DNA of 64,000 bases, taken from Pectobacterium polonicum (GTDB lineage: Bacteria; Pseudomonadota; Gammaproteobacteria; Enterobacterales; Enterobacteriaceae). Shown in pieces: positions 13,501-22,480 of the stretch. Position 1 is the first letter of the stretch, and every line of letters begins with the position of its first letter. Below the pieces are notes generated by a model. It saw nothing but the letters and a program-made list of their open reading frames with translations, did not search any database and was not told the DNA's origin. The DNA lies in NCBI RefSeq assembly GCF_005497185.1, contig NZ_RJTN01000006.1:62001-126000 (forward strand), in the 5' to 3' direction. Both the position numbers and the translations under genes were made by a program.

Positions 13501-15059
13501 AGCGGATCGATCGGCGGGTTAGTGACCTGCGCGAACTGCTGACGGAAGTAGTCATAAATGATGCGTGGACGGCTCGACAGTACGGCGAACGGCGTGTCGT
13601 CACCCATGGAGCCGGTCGCTTCCTGACCATTTTCACCCAGCACGCGGATAACCTGATCCAGCTCTTCGCTGCTGTAGCCGTACTGTTTCTGGTAGGTTTC
13701 CAGCAGTTCGTTGTCGAATTCACGGCTACCGACCTGATCGTCTGGCAACTCTTCAAACGGCACCAGGCGCTTAACGTTTTTCTCCATCCACTCTTTGTAA
13801 GGATGGCGGCTTTTCAGATCGTTATCGGTTTCGGCAGAGTGCAGAATGCGGCCGCTGCGGGTGTCGATCACCATCAGCTCGCCCGGACCAACACGTCCTT
13901 TTTCAACCACTTCATCCGGCTGATAATCCCAGATACCCACTTCAGACGCGCAGGTGATCAGCTTGTCTTTAGTGATGACATAGCGCGCGGGACGCAGGCC
14001 ATTACGATCCAGGTTACAGGCGGCATAGCGCCCGTCGGACATCACGATACCGGCTGGGCCATCCCACGGCTCCATGTGCATGGAGTTAAAGTCGAAGAAT
14101 GAGCGCAGCTCAGGGTCCATATCCGGGTTATTCTGCCAGGCTGGCGGAACCAGCAGGCGCATAGCGCGGATGATATCCATCCCGCCGCTCAGGAACAGTT
14201 CCAGCATGTTGTCCAGCGAGCTGGAGTCGGAGCCGGTTTCGTTGACGAACGGCGCGGCATCCTGCAAATCTGGAATCAGCGGGGTTTTGAATTTGTAAGC
14301 ACGTGCGCGCGCCCATTGACGGTTACCGGCGATGGTGTTGATCTCACCGTTGTGCGCCAGATAGCGGAATGGCTGCGCCAGCGGCCAGCGTGGCACGGTG
14401 TTGGTTGAGAAGCGCTGGTGGAACAGGCAAATTGCTGATTCCATACGCAGATCGGCCAGATCGAGGTAGAAGCGTGGCAGATCTGCTGGCATGCACAGAC
14501 CTTTATAGATCGTCACCAGATTGGAGAAACTACAAACGTAGAACTCTTTGTCTTCGATACGTTTTTCGATACGACGACGCGCCATGAACAGGCGGCGTTC
14601 CATATCACGTTGACGCCAGCCTGCCGGGGCGTTAACGAAAATTTGCTCAATACGTGGCATGGATGACAGGGCTATTTCACCCAGGACATCCGGGTTGGTC
14701 GGCACTTCACGCCAGCCCAGTACCGACAGCGTTTCGTTCTGCAACTCTTCTTCTACAATCCGACGCGTCGCGCGAGCCAGATCTTCGTCCTGATTGAGAA
14801 ACATCATGCCAACGGCGTAGTTTTTGGCTAAACGCCAGCCGTGCTCTTCTGCCACCAGGCGAAAGAAACGATCGGGCTTCTGAAGTAACAAACCGCAGCC
14901 GTCGCCAGTCTTGCCGTCAGCAAGGATTGCGCCACGGTGCTGCATGCGTGCAAGTGCGTGAATCGCGGTACGCACTACTTTATGGCTCGGCTCACCTTCT
15001 ATATGGGCGATTAGTCCGAAACCACAGTTATCTCTCTCTTGGGATGCATCGTACAACAT
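10599..15059 (-). CDS. gltB: Glutamate synthase (NADPH) large subunit
   Basis: GltB holds the glutaminase and FMN-dependent synthase sites of GOGAT, the ammonia-assimilation enzyme. The ATG at 15059 sits 9 bases after GGGGAGG and gives 1486 residues, with the nucleophile Cys12 exposed by short propeptide removal (MLYDASQERDN before CGFGLIAH). A longer frame to 15095 lacks a comparable ribosome site. The class II glutaminase domain (about 12-420), FMN-binding synthase domain with the 3Fe-4S pattern CKYLRICHLNNCATG, and C-terminal glycine-rich beta-helix (after about 1230) are present in order. Confidence 0.97.
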   Translation of the reverse strand: MLYDASQERDNCGFGLIAHIEGEPSHKVVRTAIHALARMQHRGAILADGKTGDGCGLLLQKPDRFFRLVAEEHGWRLAKNYAVGMMFLNQDEDLARATRRIVEEELQNETLSVLGWREVPTNPDVLGEIALSSMPRIEQIFVNAPAGWRQRDMERRLFMARRRIEKRIEDKEFYVCSFSNLVTIYKGLCMPADLPRFYLDLADLRMESAICLFHQRFSTNTVPRWPLAQPFRYLAHNGEINTIAGNRQWARARAYKFKTPLIPDLQDAAPFVNETGSDSSSLDNMLELFLSGGMDIIRAMRLLVPPAWQNNPDMDPELRSFFDFNSMHMEPWDGPAGIVMSDGRYAACNLDRNGLRPARYVITKDKLITCASEVGIWDYQPDEVVEKGRVGPGELMVIDTRSGRILHSAETDNDLKSRHPYKEWMEKNVKRLVPFEELPDDQVGSREFDNELLETYQKQYGYSSEELDQVIRVLGENGQEATGSMGDDTPFAVLSSRPRIIYDYFRQQFAQVTNPPIDPLREAHVMSLATSIGREMNVFCEAEGQAHRLSFKSPILLYSDFTQLTSQDELHYRADTLDLTFDPSQQTLQQTIEKLCDEAESKVRDGAVLLVLSDRGISESRLPVPAPMAVGAVQRRLVEKSLRCDANIIVETASARDPHHFAVLLGFGATAIYPYLAYETLARMVDNHTIDKPYRAVMLNYRNGINKGLYKIMSKMGISTIASYRCSKLFEAVGLHKDVSTQCFLGVVSRIGGASYSDFEQDLLNLSKRAWLKRKTLEQGGLLKFVHGGEYHAYNPDVVTTLQTAVKSGEYSDYEQYAKLVNERPAATLRDLLALKPQEGAAIAIDSVEPASEMFKRFDTAAMSIGALSPEAHESLAEAMNGLGGFSNSGEGGEDPARYGTNKVSRIKQVASGRFGVTPAYLVNADVIQIKVAQGAKPGEGGQLPGDKVTPYIARLRYSVPGVTLISPPPHHDIYSIEDLAQLIFDLKQVNPKAMISVKLVSEPGVGTIATGVAKAYADLITIAGYDGGTGASPLSSVKYAGCPWELGLVETQQALVSNGLRHKIRLQVDGGLKTGLDIVKAAILGAESFGFGTGPMVALGCKYLRICHLNNCATGVATQDEKLRRDHYHGLPERVTNYFHFIAHETRVLMAELGVSRLVDLIGRTDLLVELDGFSAKQNKLDLSPLLHAAQPQPGKALYCTESNLSFDKGLLNKELLAQAQPHIDAKQGKALYFDIRNTDRSVGATLSGAIAEKHGDQGLAGDPIKAYFSGTAGQSFGVWNAGGLELKLTGDANDYVGKGMAGGSISVRPPVGSAFRSHEASIIGNTCLYGATGGKLFAAGRAGERFAVRNSGCITVVEGIGDNGCEYMTGGIVCVLGRTGVNFGAGMTGGFAYVLDEDGEFRKRVNPELVEVLDVEELAIHEEHLRGLITEHVQNTGSHRGEEILANWPTWAPKFALVKPKSSDVKALLGHRSRSAAELRVQAQ

Positions 15060-15710
15060 ATTAGTGAACCTCCCCAGGCTCTGTGTGACTCTCACAACCT
15101 ACTGCGAGAAAGCACCGTGGCGTTGAGCGGCTAGTATTACGCTCTCTTCTTCGGCCTCTCGTGACGGTCTCACAAGTGGTAAATGACTTGTTTTTAGAGG
15201 GAGTCTTCATTTACTGCATAAATATGACGAATCATGGACCCGTCAGGAAAGCTTCCAGCGGATTCCCAAATTAGCGAGAAACCCTGTTCAGGTCAAATAC
15301 CAGTGCAAAATGTGCTGATAAGCGATAATTTTTAGTTATACGTATGAAACATAATGATTTTTTTAGAAAAACTATCGCGGGAAATGAATATGGGATTTAA
15401 TTGAAGTGTGAGCTGTATCACTATACAAAAGCGTAAGAACCCTTATCCATGCTACGTTATTTCTGCGTTGTAGAATATTCTGCTGTATATGGCTACTTTT
15501 AGATTTAATGAAACTATTTTTAAGTATTGCTTCATCTTTTCATCAGGCATGCCTACGAGATAAGAAAAATTAATTGGCACAGACGTGAGTTTATTTTCAC
15601 TAAAAGCGAATAAAAATGCATTTCATTGGCATGTGTGTGATTGATCGCGGTCATCGCGAAGGGGGCAAGAGAAAGGTAGTCTGCTGTTCCTCAAGGGAGC
15701 AGGCTAGAAT
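15060..15710. other. Intergenic region between divergent gltB and yhcC
   Basis: About 650 bases separate the two divergent genes, a large gap that is also found in E. coli, where it carries distant gltB control sites (Lrp among others). It is A/T-rich in the middle (15340-15600). Individual operator sites could not be assigned with confidence, and no protein-like frame or clear RNA gene was seen. Confidence 0.5.
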
Positions 15711-16640
15711 ATGCAATTGCAAAAATTAATCAATATGTTTGGCGGAAATCTTCAACGCCGCTATGGCGAGAAGATCCACAAGCTGACACTGCACGGCGGG
15801 TTTAATTGCCCCAACCGTGATGGCACGCTGGGGCGGGGCGGTTGTACGTTCTGTAATGTCGCCTCGTTTGCCGATGAGCAGATGCAACAACGCAGTATTG
15901 CGCAGCAGTTGGAAGCACAGGCGGGAAAGGTGAATCGGGCCAAGCGCTATCTGGCCTATTTTCAGGCGTATACCAGTACCTATGCCGAAGTTCAGGTACT
16001 GGAAAGTATGTATCAGGAAGCGTTGAAGCAGGCCGAGATGGTGGGGCTTTGCGTGGGGACGCGCCCCGACTGCGTGCCAGATGCCGTACTGGATTTATTG
16101 TCCCGCTATCATGACCGGGGTTATGAAGTTTGGCTGGAACTCGGTTTGCAAAGTGCCTGTGACAAAACGCTGCACCGGATTAATCGCGGCCATGATTTCG
16201 CCTGCTATCAGGAAACCACCCGCCGTGCGCGTGAACGCGGGCTGAAAGTGTGTAGCCATCTGATTGTGGGTTTGCCGGGAGAAGACGCACAGCGCTGCTT
16301 ATCGACGTTGGAGCAGGTTGTTGAGACCGGAGTTGAAGGCATTAAGCTCCATCCTCTCCATATCGTGGAGGGCAGCACGATGGCGAAGGCCTGGCGTGCC
16401 GGAAGGCTGCCCGAATTAGCCTTGGATCGCTACGTGGAGACGGCAGGAGAGATGATTCGCCATACGCCGCCAGACGTGATCTATCACCGCATTTCCGCCA
16501 GCGCCCGACGTCCGACCCTGCTGGCTCCGCTCTGGTGTGAAAATCGCTGGACGGGCATGGTCGAGCTGGATCGCTATCTGCAAACACACGGCGTACAGGG
16601 TTCCGCACTGGGCACACCTTACCGATACGATGGCGTCTGA
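15711..16640 (+). CDS. yhcC: Radical SAM protein YhcC (TIGR01212 family)
   Basis: A 309-residue radical SAM protein of the conserved YhcC family. The cluster cysteines sit at 33, 45 and 48 in a spaced arrangement (CPNRDGTLGRGGCTFCNV), which differs from the plain CX3CX2C motif and is typical of this family. SAM-binding-like stretches follow (GLCVGTRPDCV, ELGLQSACDKTL). The biochemical role is not firmly known. It lies between gltB and arcB as in E. coli. Confidence 0.88.
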   Translation: MQLQKLINMFGGNLQRRYGEKIHKLTLHGGFNCPNRDGTLGRGGCTFCNVASFADEQMQQRSIAQQLEAQAGKVNRAKRYLAYFQAYTSTYAEVQVLESMYQEALKQAEMVGLCVGTRPDCVPDAVLDLLSRYHDRGYEVWLELGLQSACDKTLHRINRGHDFACYQETTRRARERGLKVCSHLIVGLPGEDAQRCLSTLEQVVETGVEGIKLHPLHIVEGSTMAKAWRAGRLPELALDRYVETAGEMIRHTPPDVIYHRISASARRPTLLAPLWCENRWTGMVELDRYLQTHGVQGSALGTPYRYDGV

Positions 16641-16759
16641 TGTGTCAAAAGAGGCTGGCAGCAGAAGCCGGTATTTCATGTTGTGAATCTACGAGGCCGC
16701 GCCGTATAAACCGCTATTTTACGTTATGATGCGCGGGTGGGTGTCTAAGGGAAATCGCT

Positions 16760-19129
16760 ATGAAGCAAATTCGTCTGTTGGCTCAGTACTATGTTGATTT
16801 AATGGTAAAACTGGGGCTTGTCCGTTTTTCACTGCTGCTGGCCTCGGTGTTGGTGCTGCTGGCGATGGTGGTGCAAATGGCGGTCACTCTGTTGCTCAGT
16901 GGGGAAGTCGAAAATATCGACGTTGTCCGCTCTATTTTCTTCGGGCTGCTGATTACGCCCTGGGCCGTTTATTTTCTCTCTGTGGTGGTGGAGCAGCTTG
17001 AAGAGTCGCGTCAGCGGCTGGCGAAGCTGGTCGCGAAGCTGGAAGAGATGCGCCATCGCGATCTGGAACTGAATGTGCAGCTTCAGGAGAACATCGCGCA
17101 GCTCAATCAGGAAATCGCCGATCGTATCAAAGCGGAAGAAGCTCGTGTGCTGGTAATGAGCCGCCTCAAAGAAGAGATGTCTCGCCGCGAACAGGCACAA
17201 ATTGAGCTGGAGCAGCAATCTGCGCTGCTGCGTTCATTCCTCGATGCTTCGCCAGATCTGGTTTACTACCGTAACGAAGAAAAAGAATTTTCCGGCTGCA
17301 ACCGCGCGATGGAGCTGCTGGTGGGCAAAAGCCAGAAGCAGCTCATTGGCCTGACGCCGCAAGATGTTTACGCTCCCGATATTGCCGAGAAAGTGATGGA
17401 GACGGACGAAAAAGTGTTCCGCCACAACGTTTCTCTGACCTATGAACAATGGCTGGTTTATCCCGATGGGCGTAAAGCCTGTTTTGAGCTGCGCAAGGTG
17501 CCGTTTTATGACCGAATGGGCAAACGTCACGGGCTAATGGGATTTGGACGCGATATAACGGAGCGTAAGCGTTACCAGGACGCGTTAGAGAACGCCAGTA
17601 GGGAGAAGACTACCTTTATCTCAACTATCAGCCACGAGCTTCGTACGCCGCTTAATGGCATTGTCGGGTTAAGTCGTATCCTGCTGGATACGCAACTTGA
17701 CCCTGAGCAGCAAAAATACCTGAAAACTATCCACGTCAGCGCGATTACGCTGGGCAATATCTTTAACGACGTGATTGAGATGGATAAACAGGAGCGCCGC
17801 AAGGTGCAACTGGATAATCAACCGATCGATTTCACTGGCTTTTTGGTGGATCTGGAAAACCTCGGCGGCCTGTTAGCGGAGCCGAAAGGCCTGAAGCTGA
17901 TTATGGATCAGCATCAGCCTCTGCCGCAGAAAGTGATTACTGACGGCACGCGCCTGCGGCAGATTTTGTGGAACCTGCTCAGTAACGCGGTGAAATTTAC
18001 GCCGAAGGGTGAGAAAGGCGAAAAGGGCGAAATTGTGGTGCGCGTCTGGCATGAAAAGGGCGATCGCCTGCGCTTCGAGGTTGAAGATTCAGGGATGGGC
18101 ATCCCGGCCGATGAATTGGAAAAAATCTTCGCCATGTATTATCAGGTCAAAGACCAGCACGGCGGGAAACCCGCAACGGGGTCGGGAATCGGTCTGGCGG
18201 TGTCGAAGCGCCTGGCACAGAACATGGGGGGCGATATCCAGGTTTCCAGTACGCAAGGTAAGGGCTCCTGCTTTACTCTGACCGTCATTGCGCCGAGCGT
18301 TGATGAAGCGGGAAGCCACCTTGAAGACGATGATGACATGCCGCTACCTGCGCTGCACGTTCTGCTGGTGGAGGATATCGAGCTGAACGTGGTAGTTGCG
18401 CGCTCAGTGCTGGAGAAACTGGGTAATAGCGTGGATGTCGCCATGACCGGGCAAGACGCGCTAGATATGTTCGATCCCGATGAGTTCGATCTGGTGTTGC
18501 TTGATATTCAACTGCCGGACATGACCGGGTTGGACGTGGCGCGTCAGCTACGTTCACGTTATGCCAACCGCAACATGCCGCCGCTGGTGGCGCTGACGGC
18601 GAATGTGCTGAAAGATAAACGTGAATATCTGGATGCGGGTATGGATGACGTGCTCAGCAAACCGCTGTCGGTGCCTGCGCTGACGGCTGTCATCAAACAA
18701 TTTTGGGATAACCACACGGTGTGGACGGAAAACCCCGTCGCTGAGGAAGGTGATGAAATGGAAAAAGCAAAAGAAGACCTGCTGGATATTCCGATGCTGG
18801 AACAGTATCTGGATTTGGTGGGGCCGAAATTAATTCATCAGAGTCTGGAGATGTTTGAACAGATGATGCCGGGCTATCTGGCGATTCTGGATTCCAATAT
18901 GACGGCGCGCGACCAGAAAGGGATTACGGAAGAAGGGCATAAAATTAAAGGGGCGGCGGGTTCTGTTGGGTTACGGCATCTACAGCAAGTTGCCCAGCAG
19001 ATTCAGACTTCATCGCTACCGGCATGGTGGGATAACGTGCAGGAATGGGTCGATGAGCTTAAGCATGACTGGCGTCATGACGTTCAGGTACTGCGTGATT
19101 GGGTAGCCAAAGCAGAAAAAGAGTCCTGA
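16760..19129 (+). CDS. arcB: Aerobic respiration control sensor kinase ArcB
   Basis: ArcB is the inner-membrane hybrid kinase that senses quinone redox state and phosphorylates ArcA. The 789-residue protein has two membrane helices (about 22-46 and 57-77), a coiled coil, a PAS domain (about 155-270), a histidine kinase core with His292 (STISHELRTPLN), a receiver with Asp582 (LVLLDIQLPD) and an Hpt domain with His727 (EGHKIKGAAG). The redox cysteines 180 and 241 known from E. coli are both at the same positions. A GEKGEKGE duplication (about 417-424) lengthens the kinase domain slightly. AAGGGA precedes the ATG. Confidence 0.98.
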   Translation: MKQIRLLAQYYVDLMVKLGLVRFSLLLASVLVLLAMVVQMAVTLLLSGEVENIDVVRSIFFGLLITPWAVYFLSVVVEQLEESRQRLAKLVAKLEEMRHRDLELNVQLQENIAQLNQEIADRIKAEEARVLVMSRLKEEMSRREQAQIELEQQSALLRSFLDASPDLVYYRNEEKEFSGCNRAMELLVGKSQKQLIGLTPQDVYAPDIAEKVMETDEKVFRHNVSLTYEQWLVYPDGRKACFELRKVPFYDRMGKRHGLMGFGRDITERKRYQDALENASREKTTFISTISHELRTPLNGIVGLSRILLDTQLDPEQQKYLKTIHVSAITLGNIFNDVIEMDKQERRKVQLDNQPIDFTGFLVDLENLGGLLAEPKGLKLIMDQHQPLPQKVITDGTRLRQILWNLLSNAVKFTPKGEKGEKGEIVVRVWHEKGDRLRFEVEDSGMGIPADELEKIFAMYYQVKDQHGGKPATGSGIGLAVSKRLAQNMGGDIQVSSTQGKGSCFTLTVIAPSVDEAGSHLEDDDDMPLPALHVLLVEDIELNVVVARSVLEKLGNSVDVAMTGQDALDMFDPDEFDLVLLDIQLPDMTGLDVARQLRSRYANRNMPPLVALTANVLKDKREYLDAGMDDVLSKPLSVPALTAVIKQFWDNHTVWTENPVAEEGDEMEKAKEDLLDIPMLEQYLDLVGPKLIHQSLEMFEQMMPGYLAILDSNMTARDQKGITEEGHKIKGAAGSVGLRHLQQVAQQIQTSSLPAWWDNVQEWVDELKHDWRHDVQVLRDWVAKAEKES

Positions 19130-19290
19130 TTCAGTTTTACGGCCACAAGGATGTGGCGAGTAACGCGGTTAGAAATTTTTTCGTATCGCGCGATATCATG
19201 CGAAAAATGCAGGGCGACGTTAGATTGAGTGGTGTTTACGATTGAAGAGGGATGGAGAATGCGAGGCTTTGCACGTTTTCATTCGGTAGA

Positions 19291-19320
19291 AAAAAATGAC
19301 CCCGACCGAAGCCGGGGTGC
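19291..19320 (-). terminator. Intrinsic terminator of arcZ
   Basis: On the minus strand ACCCCG / CGGGGT form the stem and six T follow. It is part of the mature RNA and the Hfq-binding tail. Confidence 0.88.
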
Positions 19321-19411
19321 GCGAATTATGCGCCAACACCAGGGAAAACATGCACCTGCATTTAGATCTCAGGGTTTGTAAACTCGCAAGTGCGGATATT
19401 CGTGTCTTTAA
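19291..19411 (-). ncRNA. arcZ: ArcZ small regulatory RNA
   Basis: The minus strand carries the conserved ArcZ 3' part: TTTCCCTGGTGTTGGCGC, then ATTCGCGCACCCCGG, then a terminator hairpin (CACCCCGGCTTCGG...GGGGTCATTTTTT). From known E. coli biology, ArcZ is an Hfq-binding RNA processed to a ~56-nt 3' form that activates rpoS and represses motility and other targets. It is encoded between arcB and elbB, opposite to arcB, exactly as here. The 3' end at the T run is firm; the 5' end is set by the 121-nt E. coli length and is uncertain. Confidence 0.9.
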
Positions 19412-19623
19412 CGTGTCTTAACCATAACAACTTAAACAACTTACAACAGTAACTGAAGAACTTACAACAACAAGTAAAGCCCAAGTACTGTACATCTTCA
19501 TCAAGCAACAAAATAGCAAATGTGGAAATCTTTGTTACAAGAATCATTAAAATGTGTGATGTAGATTAGTGTTTGTCAATTAAAAAATCAATTAGTTGAT
19601 GTAATGAAATGAAGGAAAAGATG

Positions 19624-20277
19624 ATGAAACGAGTCGGCATTGTCCTTAGTGGCTGTGGTGTTTATGACGGTTCCGAGATTCATGAAGCCGTGTTGACGTT
19701 ACTTGCGCTGGATCGCGCAGGCGCACAAGCAGTTTGCTTTGCGCCAGATAAGCCGCAATTACAGGTGGTTAATCATCTGACGGGTGACGTAACTGGTGAG
19801 AATCGCAACGTTTTAGCAGAATCAGCACGGATCGCCAGAGGAAAAATCCAGCCGCTTTCTACCGCGAATGCACAAGATTTAGATGCGTTGATTGTGCCGG
19901 GGGGTTTTGGCGCTGCAAAAAATTTAAGCGACTTTGCCACGCAGGGATCGGCCTGTCAGATCGATGAAATGCTGCAACTGCTCACACGGGAAATTTATAA
20001 GCAAAGTAAACCAATTGGTTTTATTTGCATCTCGCCTGCGTTGTTGCCGACGATCTTGGGTGTACCCGTTCGTGTAACTGTTGGTAACGATATCGATACC
20101 GCTGAGGCTGTCGAAGAAATGGGCGGTATCCACGTTGTTTGTCCGGTCGATGATATCGTGGTGGATGAGGAACATAAAATCGTAACGACACCAGCCTATA
20201 TGCTGGCTAACTCCATCAGCGAAGCGGCGCAAGGCATTGATAAGCTCGTTGCTCGCGTATTGGCTCTCACCGAATGA
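19624..20277 (+). CDS. elbB: Isoprenoid biosynthesis-associated glyoxalase ElbB (DJ-1/PfpI fold)
   Basis: ElbB is a DJ-1-superfamily protein linked in E. coli to isoprenoid synthesis and glyoxalase activity. The ATG at 19624 lies 7 bases after AAGGA and gives 217 residues, the usual length; upstream ATGs at 19609 and 19621 are less well placed. [20 protein letters not shown]-type N-terminus, [14 protein letters not shown] and ICISPALLP are family landmarks. The last codons overlap a possible mtgA start. Confidence 0.94.
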   Translation: MKRVGIVLSGCGVYDGSEIHEAVLTLLALDRAGAQAVCFAPDKPQLQVVNHLTGDVTGENRNVLAESARIARGKIQPLSTANAQDLDALIVPGGFGAAKNLSDFATQGSACQIDEMLQLLTREIYKQSKPIGFICISPALLPTILGVPVRVTVGNDIDTAEAVEEMGGIHVVCPVDDIVVDEEHKIVTTPAYMLANSISEAAQGIDKLVARVLALTE

Positions 20278-20306
20278 GGTGGAGCAGGAGGCGTGGAGGC
20301 TTACTC

Positions 20307-21008
20307 ATGTGGCTTAAGCGTCTGATTATTCGGAGTGTATTGGTTGTCATCGGGGCGTGGCTCGCAGGTATCCTGCTGTTCTCTTTCCTGCCGGTGCCGT
20401 TTTCAGCGGTGATGGTTGATAGGCAGCTCAGCGCATGGCTGAAAGGCGAATTCTCCTATGTTGCTCATTCGGATTGGGTTTCCATGGACGATATCGCACC
20501 GGAAATGGCGCTGGCGGTGATGGCGGCAGAAGACCAAAAATTTCCTCAGCATTGGGGTTTCGATGTTGATGCGATTGGTCAGGCATTGAAACACAACGAA
20601 CGCAACACGCAGCGGATTCGCGGGGCGTCTACGCTATCGCAGCAGATGGTGAAGAATCTGTTTTTGTGGGATGGACGTAGCTGGGTGCGTAAAGGGCTTG
20701 AGGCGGGGATTACGACCGGGGTGGAGCTGATGTGGACAAAACGGCGGATTCTTACCGTGTATCTGAATATCGCCGAATTTGGCCCCGGGATTTTTGGCGT
20801 GGAAGCGGCTGCCAGACGTTATTTCAACAAATCTGCCAGCAGGCTGACGGCAAGCGAATCTGCGTTGCTGGCGGCGGTATTGCCGAACCCTATCCGCTTT
20901 CGTGCGAATGCGCCCTCTAGCTATGTCATTCAACGTCAGCAGTGGATTTTGCGCCAGATGCGACAGATGGGCGGCGATGCGTTTTTGCGAGATAACAATC
21001 TGAATTAA
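20307..21008 (+). CDS. mtgA: Monofunctional peptidoglycan glycosyltransferase MtgA
   Basis: MtgA is an inner-membrane transglycosylase (GT51) that polymerises lipid II without a transpeptidase domain. The ATG at 20307 follows GGAGG by 7 bases and gives 233 residues; an in-frame ATG at 20274 overlapping the elbB stop would add 11 basic residues (244) and cannot be excluded. After a membrane helix (about 3-25), the GT51 motifs [28 protein letters not shown] and [14 protein letters not shown] are visible. It forms an operon with elbB. Confidence 0.94.
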   Translation: MWLKRLIIRSVLVVIGAWLAGILLFSFLPVPFSAVMVDRQLSAWLKGEFSYVAHSDWVSMDDIAPEMALAVMAAEDQKFPQHWGFDVDAIGQALKHNERNTQRIRGASTLSQQMVKNLFLWDGRSWVRKGLEAGITTGVELMWTKRRILTVYLNIAEFGPGIFGVEAAARRYFNKSASRLTASESALLAAVLPNPIRFRANAPSSYVIQRQQWILRQMRQMGGDAFLRDNNLN

Positions 21009-21080
21009 GTCGCTTTGTTCGTTTACTATACCGAGAATTTTTTTGCGCTAACGTTCGTGTTTTCGACATCAGGAGAAAGT

Positions 21081-22376
21081 ATGCGGTTACGTTATTGGTC
21101 AGGTTTACTGGTTGCATTGTGTTGTGTGGCTTCTGTTGCCCATGCGGACGCGGAGCTTAAAGCGTCATCCCCCGATAATCCCTACGCCTTCTTGCAGCAG
21201 CCCCAGCTATCCGTAGTAAAACAGCAGCTACAGCAGAAAACGGAAAAACCGCAGACGCGAATGGCGTATGAGCAGCTTATTTCGGAAGCCGAACGCGCAC
21301 TGAAAATTGACAACCCTAGCGTGACGGAAAAAAAATCCACGCCACCTAGTGGTTCAAAGCATGATTATTTGAGCCTCAGCACCTACTGGTGGCCCGATCC
21401 CGACAAAGCTGATGGTTTGCCTTGGATTCGTCGTGATGGGCAGGTAAACCCTGCCAGCAAGGATGAAGAGACGGATGGGGTGCGGTTGGCTACATTCACG
21501 GCTCAAACGCAGGCATTGACGCTGGCGTGGTATTTCTCGGGCAAACAGGCGTATGCCGATAAGGCAACGTCAATGATCCGTAGCTGGTTTATCGACCCTG
21601 CAACGCGCATGAACCCTAATCTCGATTTTGCGCAGGGCGTGCCGGGCATCGCGCCGGGCAGGGGCTCAGGCGTGCTGGACGGGCGCTATTTTTCCACCCG
21701 TATCGTCGATTCGCTGATTATGCTGCGTCAGGCACCGGGCTGGACGACGCAGGATGAGCAGCAGATGCAGAAATGGATGAGCGATTACCTGCACTGGTTG
21801 CAAACCAGTAAACTGGGGAAAAAAGAGGCAACGGCCAAGAATAATCACGGTAGCTGGTATACCGTACAAGTCGCGGGCATCGCCTGGTATCTGGGGAAAA
21901 TTGACGTGGTGAAATCCATGTCGCAATTACAGCGAGAGAAATTGGATCATCAACTGCAACCAGATGGTGCTCAGCCGGAAGAATTGGCGCGTACCCGTTC
22001 CTTCCATTACAGCTACTTCAACCTTCAGGCGATAACGGATATGGCTACTCTGGCTTCTCGTGTCGGGGAGAATGTCTGGCAATATCAAACGCCGAAAGGG
22101 AGCAGTGTGATAAAGGCACTGGATTTTATGGCACCGTATTTGGATGAAAACAAAGCGTGGCCGCGCAAGACGATGGACAGGCAAAGCAGCCGCCTTATCC
22201 CACTGCTTTTGCAGGCTGAGCGTGTATTGAAAACGCCGCGTTATCAGACGCAAATCAGGCAGGCGGGCTTTGCGGAATTACTCACGGGCAAGGCTGGCAA
22301 GCAGGATAAAGAACCGAGCCATATCAGCGTTGAAACCCGCCGTGCGCTCTGGCTGCTGAATCCAGCTACGCCCTGA
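21081..22376 (+). CDS. Secreted alginate-lyase-family protein
   Basis: The ATG at 21081 follows AGGAGAAAGT and begins a signal peptide (cleavage after AHA, residue 22), giving 431 residues. The body matches the alginate lyase domain family (PL5-like, alpha/alpha toroid). Landmarks are HDYLSLSTYWWPDP (94-107), NNHGSWY (254-260) with the likely catalytic His256, and RSFHYSYFNL. In plant-associated enterobacteria such genes are common, but whether the substrate is alginate or another uronic polymer is unknown. It sits after mtgA with its own ribosome site and is absent from the E. coli neighbourhood. Confidence 0.82.
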   Translation: MRLRYWSGLLVALCCVASVAHADAELKASSPDNPYAFLQQPQLSVVKQQLQQKTEKPQTRMAYEQLISEAERALKIDNPSVTEKKSTPPSGSKHDYLSLSTYWWPDPDKADGLPWIRRDGQVNPASKDEETDGVRLATFTAQTQALTLAWYFSGKQAYADKATSMIRSWFIDPATRMNPNLDFAQGVPGIAPGRGSGVLDGRYFSTRIVDSLIMLRQAPGWTTQDEQQMQKWMSDYLHWLQTSKLGKKEATAKNNHGSWYTVQVAGIAWYLGKIDVVKSMSQLQREKLDHQLQPDGAQPEELARTRSFHYSYFNLQAITDMATLASRVGENVWQYQTPKGSSVIKALDFMAPYLDENKAWPRKTMDRQSSRLIPLLLQAERVLKTPRYQTQIRQAGFAELLTGKAGKQDKEPSHISVETRRALWLLNPATP

Positions 22377-22428
22377 TCTCAGCGGGTAAAGAAACGCTTC
22401 CTCTGGCTGGGATAAAAAGCGCAGAGAT

Positions 22429-22462
22429 AAAAAAACCGCTGATGAGTGCATCAGCGGTTTTT
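22429..22462. terminator. Bidirectional terminator between alginate-lyase-like gene and dolP
   Basis: A 14-bp stem (AAAAACCGCTGATG / CATCAGCGGTTTTT) carries A and T runs on both sides, so it can end both convergent transcripts. Confidence 0.88.
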
Positions 22463-22480
22463 GTTCGTAAACGCGTCGTG

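Larger units (their letters stand above)
19130..19623. other. Intergenic region arcB-elbB containing arcZ
   Basis: Nearly 500 bases hold the arcZ small RNA on the minus strand (separate entry). Upstream of it are repeated AACTTACAACA-like segments (19431-19475) and a GTTAA-N5-GTTAA motif on the minus strand (19422-19408). No protein-coding frame is convincing. Confidence 0.6.

Noticed and set aside
15615-15660. A CRP-like site (TGTGA ... GGTCAT) before yhcC
   Set aside because: The second half-site and spacing are poor, and no function supports it.
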